Shown one piece after another: positions 16,494-25,217 of a DNA stretch of 64,000 nucleotides (position 1 is its first letter; every line of letters starts with the position of its first letter). Origin of the DNA: Agrobacterium sp. AGB01 (lineage in GTDB: Bacteria; Pseudomonadota; Alphaproteobacteria; Rhizobiales; Rhizobiaceae); the NCBI RefSeq assembly GCF_014851585.1, contig NZ_JACVAB010000003.1, positions 496,001 to 560,000 on the forward strand, given 5' to 3'. The position numbers and the translations under genes were made by a program. The notes under the pieces were generated by a model. It made no database searches. It was not told where the DNA came from and worked only from the letters and a program-made list of their open reading frames with translations.

Positions 16494-18941
16494 TTACTCC
16501 GCGGCCTGATTAAAACCGATGGTCGCCATCGGATTGAACTCGTGTTTATGTTCGCCAGACACACGTTCGGACCATGGGTCAACCTGCGCAAACTTCTGGC
16601 TAAAGACAAAGCGGTTGTAATAAGCGCGTCGCTTTTCTCCATCCTCCATGATCTGGCGGCGAACCTCGTCGTAACCGATACGCTTGGCCCATTTGTAGAT
16701 GCGCTCAAGATACCGCGCCTGCTCACGGTACATCTGGGTCAGAGCCACAATGTGCTCCAGTGCCTCGTCCTCGGTCTTTACAAGACCAAGAACCTCGGTT
16801 CCCTTGATATCCAGACCGGCGGCACCGGCGAAATGGATTTCGAAACCGGAATCCACGCAGATGACGCCGATATCCTTGCAGGTCGCCTCAGCACAGTTAC
16901 GTGGACAACCTGACACTGCCAGCTTCAATTTCGCAGGTGTCCAGGAACCCCACATGAACTTTTCGATGCGAACTCCAAATCCGGTCGAATCCTGTGTTCC
17001 AAAGCGGCACCACTGCTGGCCAACGCAGGTTTTCACCGTCCGCAGACCCTTGGCGTAGGCCTGGCCGGAAATGAATCCGGCCTTGCCAAGATCAGCCCAT
17101 ACCGCTGGCAAATCCTCTTTCTCAATCCCCAACAGGTCGATACGCTGGCCGCCTGTAACTTTCACAAGCGGAATTTCGAACTTGTCGACAACGTCGGCGA
17201 TTGCACGCAATTCATTGGCATTGGTCACACCGCCCCACATTCGCGGCACAACTGAATAGGTGCCATCCTTTTGAATATTTGCGTGAACGCGCTCGTTGAT
17301 GAAACGGGACTGGTAATCGTCGGCATATTCATCTGGCCAGTCACAGACGAGGTAATAGTTCAGCGCCGGGCGACATTTCGCGCAACCGCATGATGTCTTC
17401 CATTCCAGCTCCTGCATGACAGCAGGAATTGACTTCAGACCCTTGGCTTTGATCAGTCGGCGAACATCATCATGGCCAAGATCCGTACATTTGCACATCG
17501 GTTGAACGGCTGCCGGATTGTAACTGTCGCCAAGCGTCAGGGTCATCAACTGCTCAACCAGACCCGTACAGTTGCCACAGGAGGCAGAGGCCTTGGTGTG
17601 GGCACGAACGTCGTCAAGGCTCGTCAGACCCTTGGATGTAATGGCACTGACGATCTGTCCCTTGCAGACGCCGTTACAGCCGCATATTTCCGCATCAGCT
17701 GACAAGGCTGCCACTGCCGCCATCGGATCGAGCGGAGAACCACCCTGATAGGCTTGCCCGAAAATCAGTGTATCCCGCATTTCGGAGACATTCGTGCCTT
17801 TCTTCAACAGGTCGAAGAACCACGAGCCATCCGAGGTTTCACCGTAAAGCACAGCACCGATAATACGGTTTTCTTTAAGGATCAGGCGTTTGTAGACGCC
17901 GGCCGTGGCATCACGCAGCACGATCTCTTCACGGTCGTCACCCTCGGCAAAATCACCTGCAGAAAACAGATTGATGCCTGTGACCTTCAGCTTAGTATTG
18001 GTAACGGAGCCATGATATTCCGCTTGGCCGCCAATCAGCCTGTCTGCCAAAACCTTTGCACTTTCATAGAGCGGAGCGACAAGGCCGTAGCACATGCCAC
18101 GATGTTCGGCACATTCACCCAACGCATAGATCGAAGCATCAGAGGTCATCATACCATCGTCGACCACGATACCGCGGTTGACGGCAAGGCCGGCATCTTT
18201 TGCAAGGCCGGCGGACGGACGAATGCCGACCGCCATAACCACCATCTCACCTGCTATGATGCGGCCATCTTCGAGTTCAATACCCTCCACCTTGTCCTCA
18301 CCGAGAATACGCTTGGTGTTGGCTTTGGTGATGATGTCGATACCGCGATCCGTGAGAGCGTTTTCCAGAAGATAGGCAGAGGCGGGATCAAGCTGGCGCT
18401 CCATGATGGTCGGCATCAGGTGAATGACGGTAACGTCCATTCCCTGGCGCTTCAGCCCATAGGCCGCCTCAAGTCCCAGCAGACCTGCCCCGATGACAAT
18501 TGCTCGGCCGCCTCGCGCCGCAATGTCCAGCATCTTTTTGACATCATCCAGGTCGCGGTAAGCCAGAACACCCGGCAATTGATGGCCCGGCACTGGAATG
18601 ATGAAGGGAGAAGAACCCGTCGCAATCACCAGCTTGTCATAGGAAACTGTAATCCCGTTTTCGCTGGTTACCGTCTTGCGATCACGATCAATTTCGGAGA
18701 CCTTGGCTCCCTTGTGTAATGTCACATTATTTGCCGCATACCATTCATCCGAATGAATGATGATATCTTCATAATCCTTCTCGCCGGAAAGCACCGGTGA
18801 CAGCATGATACGGTCGTAGTTAACTCTCGGCTCGGCATTAAAAATCGTAACATCATAAAGGCCTGGAGCCGTCTCAAACAGATTTTCTAGCATGCGGCCC
18901 GGAGCCATGCCGTTGCCGATAATGACAAGTTTTTGCGTCAT
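16494..18941 (-). CDS. nirB: Nitrite reductase (NADH) large subunit NirB
   Basis: Cytoplasmic siroheme enzyme reducing nitrite to ammonium with NADH, 815 residues. The order is an N-terminal FAD/NAD(P) oxidoreductase domain (LVIIGNGMAPGRMLENL, then IVIGAGLLGLEAAYGLKRQG near 140-170), BFD-type [2Fe-2S] domains (CGCNGVCKGQIV and CGNCTGLVEQL), a ferredoxin-like half domain, and the siroheme/[4Fe-4S] domain. The cluster cysteines are Cys 639 and 645 in CVGQQWC and Cys 679 and 683 in GCPRNC. The start is the ATG at 18941, four bases after the transporter ATPase gene. It is complete and co-transcribed with nrtABD, nirD and cysG. Confidence 0.96.
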   Translation of the reverse strand: MTQKLVIIGNGMAPGRMLENLFETAPGLYDVTIFNAEPRVNYDRIMLSPVLSGEKDYEDIIIHSDEWYAANNVTLHKGAKVSEIDRDRKTVTSENGITVSYDKLVIATGSSPFIIPVPGHQLPGVLAYRDLDDVKKMLDIAARGGRAIVIGAGLLGLEAAYGLKRQGMDVTVIHLMPTIMERQLDPASAYLLENALTDRGIDIITKANTKRILGEDKVEGIELEDGRIIAGEMVVMAVGIRPSAGLAKDAGLAVNRGIVVDDGMMTSDASIYALGECAEHRGMCYGLVAPLYESAKVLADRLIGGQAEYHGSVTNTKLKVTGINLFSAGDFAEGDDREEIVLRDATAGVYKRLILKENRIIGAVLYGETSDGSWFFDLLKKGTNVSEMRDTLIFGQAYQGGSPLDPMAAVAALSADAEICGCNGVCKGQIVSAITSKGLTSLDDVRAHTKASASCGNCTGLVEQLMTLTLGDSYNPAAVQPMCKCTDLGHDDVRRLIKAKGLKSIPAVMQELEWKTSCGCAKCRPALNYYLVCDWPDEYADDYQSRFINERVHANIQKDGTYSVVPRMWGGVTNANELRAIADVVDKFEIPLVKVTGGQRIDLLGIEKEDLPAVWADLGKAGFISGQAYAKGLRTVKTCVGQQWCRFGTQDSTGFGVRIEKFMWGSWTPAKLKLAVSGCPRNCAEATCKDIGVICVDSGFEIHFAGAAGLDIKGTEVLGLVKTEDEALEHIVALTQMYREQARYLERIYKWAKRIGYDEVRRQIMEDGEKRRAYYNRFVFSQKFAQVDPWSERVSGEHKHEFNPMATIGFNQAAE

Positions 18942-18945
18942 GGTT

Positions 18946-19743
18946 TCACTCCGCTGCTTCAACAAAACGGTGACGTTCGTAAAGGAACTTCAAAACGGCT
19001 TCGCGGCATTTGAGGTAGGTTTTGTCGGCCGCAAGCTCGATCCGGTTGCGTGGTCGAGACAGCGGCACGTCAAGCACTTCACCGATATGGGCGGCTGGTC
19101 CGTTGGTCATCATGACTATGCGATCGGACAGCAGGACCGCTTCGTCGACATCATGGGTAATCATCACCATAGTGTTCCCGAGGCGGGCATGGATTTCCAT
19201 CACCGCATCCTGGAGATGCGCACGCGTCAGCGCATCCAGCGCGCCAAACGGCTCATCCAGCAGCAGAATTTTTGGCTCCATAGAAAGTGCTCGGGCAATG
19301 CCGACACGCTGTTTCATGCCACCGGAAATTTCCGAGGGTTTCTTGTCCCGGGCGTGCCCCATCTGAACCAGATCAAGATTGCGCATGACCCAGTCATGCC
19401 TCTCGGATTTGCTCTTGGTGGAGCTGAATACTTTCTCGACAGCTAGATTGACGTTCTCGTAGACCGAAAGCCAGGGTAGCAGGCTGTGGTTCTGGAATAC
19501 GACGGCACGTTCCGGGCCCGGTTCATTCACCTCACGGTTTTCAAGCAGAACAGCGCCGGACGACACCTTCGTCAGGCCGGCAATCAGGTTCAGCATCGTT
19601 GATTTTCCGCATCCGGAATGGCCGATGACCGACACAAACTCGCCTTTGTCGATGGTGAGATTGATGCCTTTCAATACCTCGGCCCGAGAACCACCCTTGT
19701 CGAAATATTTGTCGATATGATCAAGCTTGAGATAAGCATTCAT
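18946..19743 (-). CDS. nrtD: Nitrate/nitrite ABC importer, ATP-binding subunit
   Basis: ATPase of the nitrate/nitrite importer, 265 residues from the ATG at 19743. Walker A is GHSGCGKST, the signature is ISGGMKQRVGIARAL and Walker B is ILLLDEPFGALD. The segment VVFQNHSLLPWLSVYENV is typical of the nitrate/taurine/aliphatic-sulfonate group. It lacks the binding-protein-like C-terminal domain of cyanobacterial NrtC, so it is the NrtD/NasD kind. It lies between the permease and nirB, with spacings of 10 and four bases. Symbols vary between genera. Confidence 0.92.
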   Translation of the reverse strand: MNAYLKLDHIDKYFDKGGSRAEVLKGINLTIDKGEFVSVIGHSGCGKSTMLNLIAGLTKVSSGAVLLENREVNEPGPERAVVFQNHSLLPWLSVYENVNLAVEKVFSSTKSKSERHDWVMRNLDLVQMGHARDKKPSEISGGMKQRVGIARALSMEPKILLLDEPFGALDALTRAHLQDAVMEIHARLGNTMVMITHDVDEAVLLSDRIVMMTNGPAAHIGEVLDVPLSRPRNRIELAADKTYLKCREAVLKFLYERHRFVEAAE

Positions 19744-19753
19744 GATGGGCTCC

Positions 19754-20647
19754 TCAATTTGCCGCGGCGCCACGGGTGATGAATTTTCCAAGTGCGGCCA
19801 CCAGCTTGTCGAGGACAAAGCCAACCACACCGATATATGCCAACGCGACGATGATGTCGGGCAGCCGGGATGAATTCCACGCATCCCAGATGAAGAAGCC
19901 AATACCGACACCACCCGTCAGCATCTCGGCTGCAACAATAGCCAGCCAGGACAGGCCAACACCAATGCGAAGCCCGGTGAAAATGTATGGCGCGGCGGAC
20001 GGCAACATAATCTTGAAGAAGAATTCGAGCTGATTGAGCCGCAACACCTTGGCGACGTTGCGATAGTCCTGCGGAATGTTACGCACACCCACGGCCGTAT
20101 TGATGATGACCGGCCAGATCGACGTGATGAAAATCACAAAAATTGCCGATGGATTACTGTCTTGAAACGCAGCAAGCGAAAGCGGAAGCCAAGCAAGCGG
20201 CGGTACTGTCCGCAGCACCTGAAAGATTGGGTCGAGGCCCCGCATGGCCCATATGGACTGTCCGATCACAGCGCCAACCACGACGCCGACAATCGCAGCA
20301 AGACCAAATCCGAAGGCGACGCGTTCCAGCGACACCAGCACACGCCAGCCGAGGCCAATATCCTGCGAACCGTAGTTGAAGAACGGATAGGCAATCAGGT
20401 CATAGCTTTCCTGAAAAACCTGGCTGGGAGGCGGCAAGGTCGCACCGGGGGCAGAACAGAGAAACTGCCAGATCCCCAGCATCATCACCAAGACCACCAG
20501 AGGAGGCAGCGTATTGCGTGCAGCAGCTACACCAATTTGGTCAAACCGAAAACGCGAAGCGGGCTTCGTCTTCAGTGTCACGACCGTCGCCTTGGAAATC
20601 TTCGGCTTTTCCGGTTGCGGTTGCAATTCACGGGCCAATGCAGACAT
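19754..20647 (-). CDS. nrtB: Nitrate/nitrite ABC importer, permease NrtB
   Basis: Membrane subunit of 297 residues. A polar N-terminus of about 45 residues precedes roughly six spans. The EAA-type loop for the ATPase reads NVAKVLRLNQLEFFFKIMLPSAAPYIFTGL (about 198-227). RTVPPLAWLPLSLAAF and GIGFFIWDAWN are family segments of nitrate transport permeases. The ATG at 20647 follows a 117-base gap after nrtA that contains a large nested hairpin. Confident. Confidence 0.94.
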   Translation of the reverse strand: MSALARELQPQPEKPKISKATVVTLKTKPASRFRFDQIGVAAARNTLPPLVVLVMMLGIWQFLCSAPGATLPPPSQVFQESYDLIAYPFFNYGSQDIGLGWRVLVSLERVAFGFGLAAIVGVVVGAVIGQSIWAMRGLDPIFQVLRTVPPLAWLPLSLAAFQDSNPSAIFVIFITSIWPVIINTAVGVRNIPQDYRNVAKVLRLNQLEFFFKIMLPSAAPYIFTGLRIGVGLSWLAIVAAEMLTGGVGIGFFIWDAWNSSRLPDIIVALAYIGVVGFVLDKLVAALGKFITRGAAAN

Positions 20648-20679
20648 GAATTATTCCTTTAAAATCAATTGTATGCCGT

Positions 20680-20754
20680 GGGGATATGCCCGCCGTTCGG
20701 ACCGCACCCAAGAGGGGAACGAAAGGGTGCGACGCTCAAGCATGACATATCCCC
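20680..20754 (-). repeat. Nested intercistronic hairpin between nrtA and nrtB
   Basis: Outer arms GGGGATATG (20680-20688) and CATATCCCC (20746-20754) enclose inner arms CGCACCC (20703-20709) and GGGTGCG (20725-20731). No T-run follows on the transcribed strand. The position after the binding-protein gene fits an mRNA-stabilising or partial-termination element that would keep NrtA above the membrane subunits. Confidence 0.55.
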
Positions 20755-20764
20755 GCTCTCCTCC

Positions 20765-22069
20765 TCAGGAGGCAACTTTGATGCTGAGACTTTCGAGATA
20801 GGATGATGGGTTTTCCGGATCGAAGACCTTGCCGTCGAAGAATGTTTCCTTGCCACGCGAAGGTGAGGCAGGAATATCGGCAGCAGCGACGCCAAGCGCT
20901 TGCGCTGCTTCCCGCCACAGGTCCTCGCGGTTGACCTGATCGACCAGCGCCTTGATATCAGTGTCTGGTGCAAACTTGCCCCAGCGGGCATTTTCAGCAA
21001 TGAACCACGTGTCGTGGCTCTTGTATGGATAAGACGCACCGTCTTTCCAGAACTTCATATAGAGATCACTGCCGTGAACGATACGTTCATTGCCGTAGTT
21101 GATGTCGCCTTTTAGGCGGCCCAAAACATCTTTCGGGGGCACGTTAAACCATTGACGCTTGCCAAGGATCGTGGACATCTCATCCTTGTTGTCCATGCTG
21201 TCGCACCACTGCTGCGCCTCCATCACGGCCATGAGCAGGGCCTTTGCAGCATTTGGATTTTTCTCGACCCAATCGGCACGCATGCCGAGCGCCTTTTCGG
21301 GATGTCCCATCCACAGCTCGCCGGTGGTACAGGCTGTGAAGCCGATACCCTGATTGACGAGTTGCTCATTCCACGGTTCACCAACACAGAAAACATCCAT
21401 GTTGCCAACCTTCATATTGGCGACCATCTGCGGAGGAGGAACGACAATGGTGGACACGTCCTTGTCGGGATCGATCCCCCCCGCAGCCAGCCAATAGCGG
21501 ATCCACAGATCGTGTGTTCCACCAGGGAACGTCATGGCGGCCTTGATTTCCTTGCCTTCAGCTTTCTTTTTTTCAAACGCTGCCTTCAATTTCGACGCAT
21601 CAAGCTGAACGCCTGTCTCGGCATATTCCTTGGCGACCGAAATGCCCTGACTATCAAGGTTGAGGCGAGCAAGAATTGCCATCGGCACCGGCACATTGTT
21701 TTGCGTTACCTTACCGGTATGCATGAGATAAGGCATTGGCGTCAGAATATGCGCGCCATCAATGCCGTTAGAGGCACCACCCAGCACCAGATTATCGCGT
21801 GTCGCACCCCAGGACGCCTGCTTGATAACCTCAACATCCGGCATGCCATGTTTGGCAAACAGACCTTTTTCCGCTGCCACCACCAAAGGAGCGGCATCCG
21901 TCAGGGCGATATAACCAAGCTTTGCTCCTGTCACTTCCGGAGTGGCAGCGGCAGCAAAGGCACCGGATGGAAATGCTGACCGGATCGCCGTAATCAGGGC
22001 AGCGGTTGCTGTGGTTTTCAAAAGACCGCGGCGACTAACAGACCCCGTGAGTATATTTTTCATTCGCAT
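20765..22069 (-). CDS. nrtA: Nitrate/nitrite ABC importer, substrate-binding protein NrtA
   Basis: Periplasmic binding protein of 434 residues. A twin-arginine signal SRRGLLKTT (residues 12-20) is followed by a hydrophobic stretch ending near GAFAAAA. Mature segments LGYIALTDAAPLVVAAEKGLF, GGTHDLWIRYWLAAGGIDPD and FCVGEPWNEQLV are NrtA hallmarks. The start is the ATG at 22069, preceded by an AAAGGGGAA ribosome site. It is the first gene of the structural operon and is read from a 190-base leader with promoter, hairpin and terminator elements described separately. It is paralogous to nasS upstream. Confidence 0.95.
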   Translation of the reverse strand: MRMKNILTGSVSRRGLLKTTATAALITAIRSAFPSGAFAAAATPEVTGAKLGYIALTDAAPLVVAAEKGLFAKHGMPDVEVIKQASWGATRDNLVLGGASNGIDGAHILTPMPYLMHTGKVTQNNVPVPMAILARLNLDSQGISVAKEYAETGVQLDASKLKAAFEKKKAEGKEIKAAMTFPGGTHDLWIRYWLAAGGIDPDKDVSTIVVPPPQMVANMKVGNMDVFCVGEPWNEQLVNQGIGFTACTTGELWMGHPEKALGMRADWVEKNPNAAKALLMAVMEAQQWCDSMDNKDEMSTILGKRQWFNVPPKDVLGRLKGDINYGNERIVHGSDLYMKFWKDGASYPYKSHDTWFIAENARWGKFAPDTDIKALVDQVNREDLWREAAQALGVAAADIPASPSRGKETFFDGKVFDPENPSSYLESLSIKVAS

Positions 22070-22129
22070 GTTCCCCTTTTGGTGACCACCAGAACGGTGG
22101 TTTGTTTCTTGCGAAAAAAATCCGGAAAT

Positions 22130-22181
22130 AAAAAAACGCCGCTCGGATATTGCGCCATCAGGATCCAATGTCCCGGGCAGC
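22130..22181 (-). terminator. Rho-independent terminator in the nrtA leader
   Basis: On the minus strand GCTGC (22177-22181) pairs with GCGGC (22138-22142), and inside it GGACATT pairs with AATATCC with one mismatch. A run of seven T follows at 22136-22130. It lies 60 bases upstream of the nrtA ATG, so it would stop transcription before the operon unless antitermination occurs. Confidence 0.75.
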
Positions 22182-22254
22182 AAAACCTTGCGACGTCCGT
22201 GTCTTCTGTGGGTGCATATCCCGCACCCAGCTTGCCGCGATCTCCATTGACCGC
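22177..22254 (-). promoter_or_regulatory. ANTAR (NasT) antitermination RNA element
   Basis: The first hairpin, 22254-22237, is GCGGUC-AAUGGA-GAUCGC: six base pairs closing a hexaloop with A at position 1 and G at position 4, the known ANTAR-target signature. A second stem UGGGUGC/GCACCCA lies at 22229-22209 with a 7-base loop. A weaker third hairpin, 22194-22177 (loop AGGUUU), shares GCUGC with the 5' arm of the terminator and could be the second ANTAR hairpin. NasT is encoded just upstream. The first hairpin is convincing; the identity of the second is uncertain. Confidence 0.7.
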
Positions 22255-22269
22255 TGCGCAAAATACAAA

Positions 22270-22285
22270 GCAATCAGTGTGCCAG
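22270..22285 (-). promoter_or_regulatory. Sigma54 (-24/-12) promoter of the nrtA operon
   Basis: Minus-strand TGGCACACTGATTGC has the invariant GG (22283-22282) and GC (22271-22270) separated by exactly ten bases. This predicts a transcript start near 22258, four bases before the ANTAR hairpin. NtrC activation under nitrogen limitation is the usual partner; I could not find a convincing NtrC site by eye. Confidence 0.75.
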
Positions 22286-22442
22286 TTCGAGAATCGGACA
22301 ACAAAGCTCTGTATTCAAACGATTATTTTGAACGGAAAATCAAAAGCCCATTTTTTAGGCCGCACAAGAATAGGGTGTTATTTATGCAATTGCTGCAAAG
22401 TACGAAACTTGTTTTGGGCAGTGTTTGTGCAGCTGGCAGATT

Positions 22443-23738
22443 TTATTCGTGATCGCGACGTGCAAGTTCGCCGGTTTTCCGGCGCACCGCGAATGCCTCA
22501 ACGTAGCGTTCAATGGAGGCCGGATCGAACACATGTCCGTCCATGAAACGATCATCAGTATCAGCACCTTCAACGCGAATATCAGCATCAGACGGTAGAC
22601 TTACGTCCCCGAGTGCTGCGCGATAGATATCAGGCCGATATGAAGATGCGGCAGCATCGGCTCCTTGCGATGAAAAACTCGTCTGCCCCCAGCGGATCAT
22701 CTGGCTATAAATCCACAGGGCCTGGCTCTGCCGGGGATAATTGGCATGGTCACCATGGAAGGTGAAATAACGGCTGATGACCCGACGGTTGCCGCGATCA
22801 TCAATGTTGAACTCACCCGCCAGTACTTGCCGTAAAATCTCAGGCGAAGCGCCGATGTAGCGCGGGTCAGCCAGCGCACTGCTGAGCGCATCATGATTGT
22901 CAGGCGCATCGCACCACCGCGCCGCCGCGTCCAGCGCAACGAGCAACCGCGCCACACATTCCTGCTGTGTTTCTGCCCATTCAGGGCGCATGCCAATGAC
23001 CTTTTCAGGTGCAGAAGGCCAGATGTCCTGCTTGGCGGCGACAATCTTGCCAACACCGCGCTCAGAGGCCACCATATTCCATGGCGCTCCGACACAAAAA
23101 CCATCAATAGCGCCCGCAGCCAACGCATCCGAGGTGAGAGGCGGAGGCACGACGACAAGTTTGACATCACGATCAGGATCAATGCCGCCGGCGGCAAGCC
23201 AATATCGGAACTCATAATTGTGCGATGAGAACGGATAAGTCACACCGAAGGTAGGCTGTGGCTCACCCTGCTCACGCAGAGTTTCAAGCACCCGCTTGAG
23301 TGCGACAGCGTTTTCCAACGCATTTGCCGTTTCCGACAAACCGGTTGTCTCGCGCATTTTGACGAAAAGCCGACTGGATAGCGTAATCGCGTTACCGCCA
23401 CGTCCCAGAGAAAACGGCGTGATGGTCGGCGACGGGTTTGAGCCAAGGCCAAGCATTGAGGCCACAGGCATGGGCGACAGCATGTGCGCTATATCGAACT
23501 GGCGAAACGCCAATCTGTCGCGCACATTCGCCCAGGAAACATCCTTCACCAGATCAAGGCTCAGGCCTTCTTTGGAAGCAAATCCGAATTCTGCGGCAGC
23601 AATCAGCACAGACGCATCAACCAGTGGAATGAAGCCAGCGCGCAGTGTGCGCTGTCGGTCGTTACCGATCAATTCCGGCGCAGCATGAGACGCCGCGTTT
23701 TCACCCTGCCTGTTGGTTCCACTACCGTTTGCCGTCAT
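22443..23738 (-). CDS. nasS: Nitrate/nitrite sensor NasS
   Basis: Cytoplasmic NrtA-like protein of 431 residues that senses nitrate or nitrite and holds NasT inactive when ligand is absent. It shares FRYWLAAGGIDPDRDVKLV and FCVGAPWNM with NrtA but has no signal peptide. That, and its position next to nasT, separates sensor from transporter protein. The start is the ATG at 23738 with GGAG eight bases upstream; a GTG at 23747 is possible. It lies 55 bases after nasT on the same strand and upstream of the operon it controls. Confidence 0.9.
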   Translation of the reverse strand: MTANGSGTNRQGENAASHAAPELIGNDRQRTLRAGFIPLVDASVLIAAAEFGFASKEGLSLDLVKDVSWANVRDRLAFRQFDIAHMLSPMPVASMLGLGSNPSPTITPFSLGRGGNAITLSSRLFVKMRETTGLSETANALENAVALKRVLETLREQGEPQPTFGVTYPFSSHNYEFRYWLAAGGIDPDRDVKLVVVPPPLTSDALAAGAIDGFCVGAPWNMVASERGVGKIVAAKQDIWPSAPEKVIGMRPEWAETQQECVARLLVALDAAARWCDAPDNHDALSSALADPRYIGASPEILRQVLAGEFNIDDRGNRRVISRYFTFHGDHANYPRQSQALWIYSQMIRWGQTSFSSQGADAAASSYRPDIYRAALGDVSLPSDADIRVEGADTDDRFMDGHVFDPASIERYVEAFAVRRKTGELARRDHE

Positions 23739-23802
23739 GTCATTCACTCCACATCTACCGTCAGTGTGCGCGTGACGCCCGAGATCAATTCTCCTCCGGG
23801 CG

Positions 23803-24390
23803 TTACATCAGCAAACCGGCGGCTGTAACCACGCTTTGCGCAATTTCAGACAGTTTTTTCTTTTCGTTCATGGCGGTCTGTCGCAGCAGCGCGAAGGCCT
23901 CCTCTTCGGACAGCCCGCGCATTTTCATCAAGATGCCCTTGGCGCGCTCAACAATCTTGCGCTCTTCCAGCGCCGATCTTGCCTCCGCCAGTTCACGCTG
24001 CAAACGGCTAAACGCATTAAAGCGACTGACTGCCATATCGAGGATCGGCTTGACCCGTTCCTTCTTCAACCCGTCAACAATGTAGGCGGAAACACCCGCT
24101 TCAACAGCCGCCTCAATCGAGGCCGTATCCGAGCGATCCACAAACATGGCAATCGGCCGCCCAACCGTCCGGGTTAACTGGAACAGATGCTCCATCATGT
24201 CGCGATTCGGATTTTCGATATCGATAACGATGACATCAGGACAGAGTGTCTCGATGGTACGCGCCACTCCATGGACCTCATGGATGACTGTGACACGACT
24301 ATGCCCGGCCTCCCGCAAGCCTTCCTCGATAATGGAAGCACGGATAGCGTTTTCATCAATAACGAGGATTGTCAGGTCCGGGTGCGTCAT
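23803..24390 (-). CDS. nasT: ANTAR-domain antiterminator NasT
   Basis: Two-domain regulator of about 195 residues: an N-terminal receiver-like domain (LTILVIDENAIRASIIEEGL, then VIVIDIENPNRD) and a C-terminal ANTAR RNA-binding domain (LQRELAEARSALEERKIVER, then AKGILMKMRGLSEEEAFALL). It binds paired hexaloop hairpins and prevents termination; NasS restrains it. A matching hairpin and terminator lie in the nrtA leader. The start is not certain: ATG at 24390 gives the usual family N-terminus, and ATG at 24402 is possible. Function is well supported by domain and context. Confidence 0.92.
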   Translation of the reverse strand: MTHPDLTILVIDENAIRASIIEEGLREAGHSRVTVIHEVHGVARTIETLCPDVIVIDIENPNRDMMEHLFQLTRTVGRPIAMFVDRSDTASIEAAVEAGVSAYIVDGLKKERVKPILDMAVSRFNAFSRLQRELAEARSALEERKIVERAKGILMKMRGLSEEEAFALLRQTAMNEKKKLSEIAQSVVTAAGLLM

Positions 24391-24464
24391 GGCGCAATTC
24401 ATGACGCAGCGCAGCACGTTGCGCAATCCCCCATCATTCGAGTTCGGGGGATTGATGAGAAGGT

Positions 24465-25217
24465 TCAGCCGGCCCTGGGCATGCGGGGTGTGCTGGCAAG
24501 CAAGTTACGGGTATAGCTGTGGGAAGGGTTGGCGAGGATATCGCGTGTCGCGCCCTGCTCTACGATCTTGCCCTTTTCAAGTACGATCAACCTGTCGCAA
24601 AGCATGGAAACGAGTGCAATATCATGCGACACCACAACAAAAGTCATGTGTCTTGACAGGTCCCGCAGCAACTCGATGATACGGGCGCGCGTGGAGAGAT
24701 CAAGGGCACTGACCACTTCGTCAGCAATGATGAGATCGGGGCTTGAGACAATCGCACGGGCAATCGCAATACGTTGACGCTGACCACCGGAAAATTCATG
24801 AGGATAACGTTTGAGTGCATCCGCAGGCAGGTCAACCGCTGCCAGAGCCTGCGACACAGCCCGTGTGATATCTGTTTCGATTTTGAGAGAACGCAGTGGT
24901 TCGGCAATAATGTCGAACACACGCTGACGGGGATCAAGCGACGAATAGGGATCCTGAAACACGGCCTGCACGCTGCGACGAAAGCCACGCATGAAACCGC
25001 TATTTTTGATATCAAGCGCCTCTTCACGGAAAGAAACCTGTCCAGCAGACGCTCGCTGAAGCCCGAGCAAGAGCTTCAGCATGGTTGTTTTACCGGAACC
25101 GGATTCGCCAACAATTCCCAGATTGCTGCCAGCCTCCAGCGTCAGGTTGATTTCATGCAACACCGGTTTTCCTGCGGTGTAGGAAAACGACACATTGGAC
25201 AAATTCAGCAGGCTCAT
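24465..25217 (-). CDS. Peptide-type ABC importer, ATP-binding subunit (DppF/OppF-like)
   Basis: Second ATPase of a dipeptide/oligopeptide-class importer, 250 residues. Walker A GESGSGKTT, signature FSGGQRQRIAIARAI and Walker B LIIADEVVSALD are visible. VFQDPYSSLDPRQRV is characteristic of OppF/DppF. The usual DEPTSALD is changed to DEVVSALD, but the catalytic Asp-Glu pair remains. It overlaps the other ATPase gene by four bases and ends the five-gene operon 28019-24465. The family also carries nickel, opines and sugars, so the ligand is open. Confidence 0.88.
   Translation of the reverse strand: MSLLNLSNVSFSYTAGKPVLHEINLTLEAGSNLGIVGESGSGKTTMLKLLLGLQRASAGQVSFREEALDIKNSGFMRGFRRSVQAVFQDPYSSLDPRQRVFDIIAEPLRSLKIETDITRAVSQALAAVDLPADALKRYPHEFSGGQRQRIAIARAIVSSPDLIIADEVVSALDLSTRARIIELLRDLSRHMTFVVVSHDIALVSMLCDRLIVLEKGKIVEQGATRDILANPSHSYTRNLLASTPRMPRAG

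Noticed and set aside
17754..18719. Open frame of 321 codons antisense to nirB
   Set aside because: It lies wholly inside the well-supported nirB frame and has no domain.
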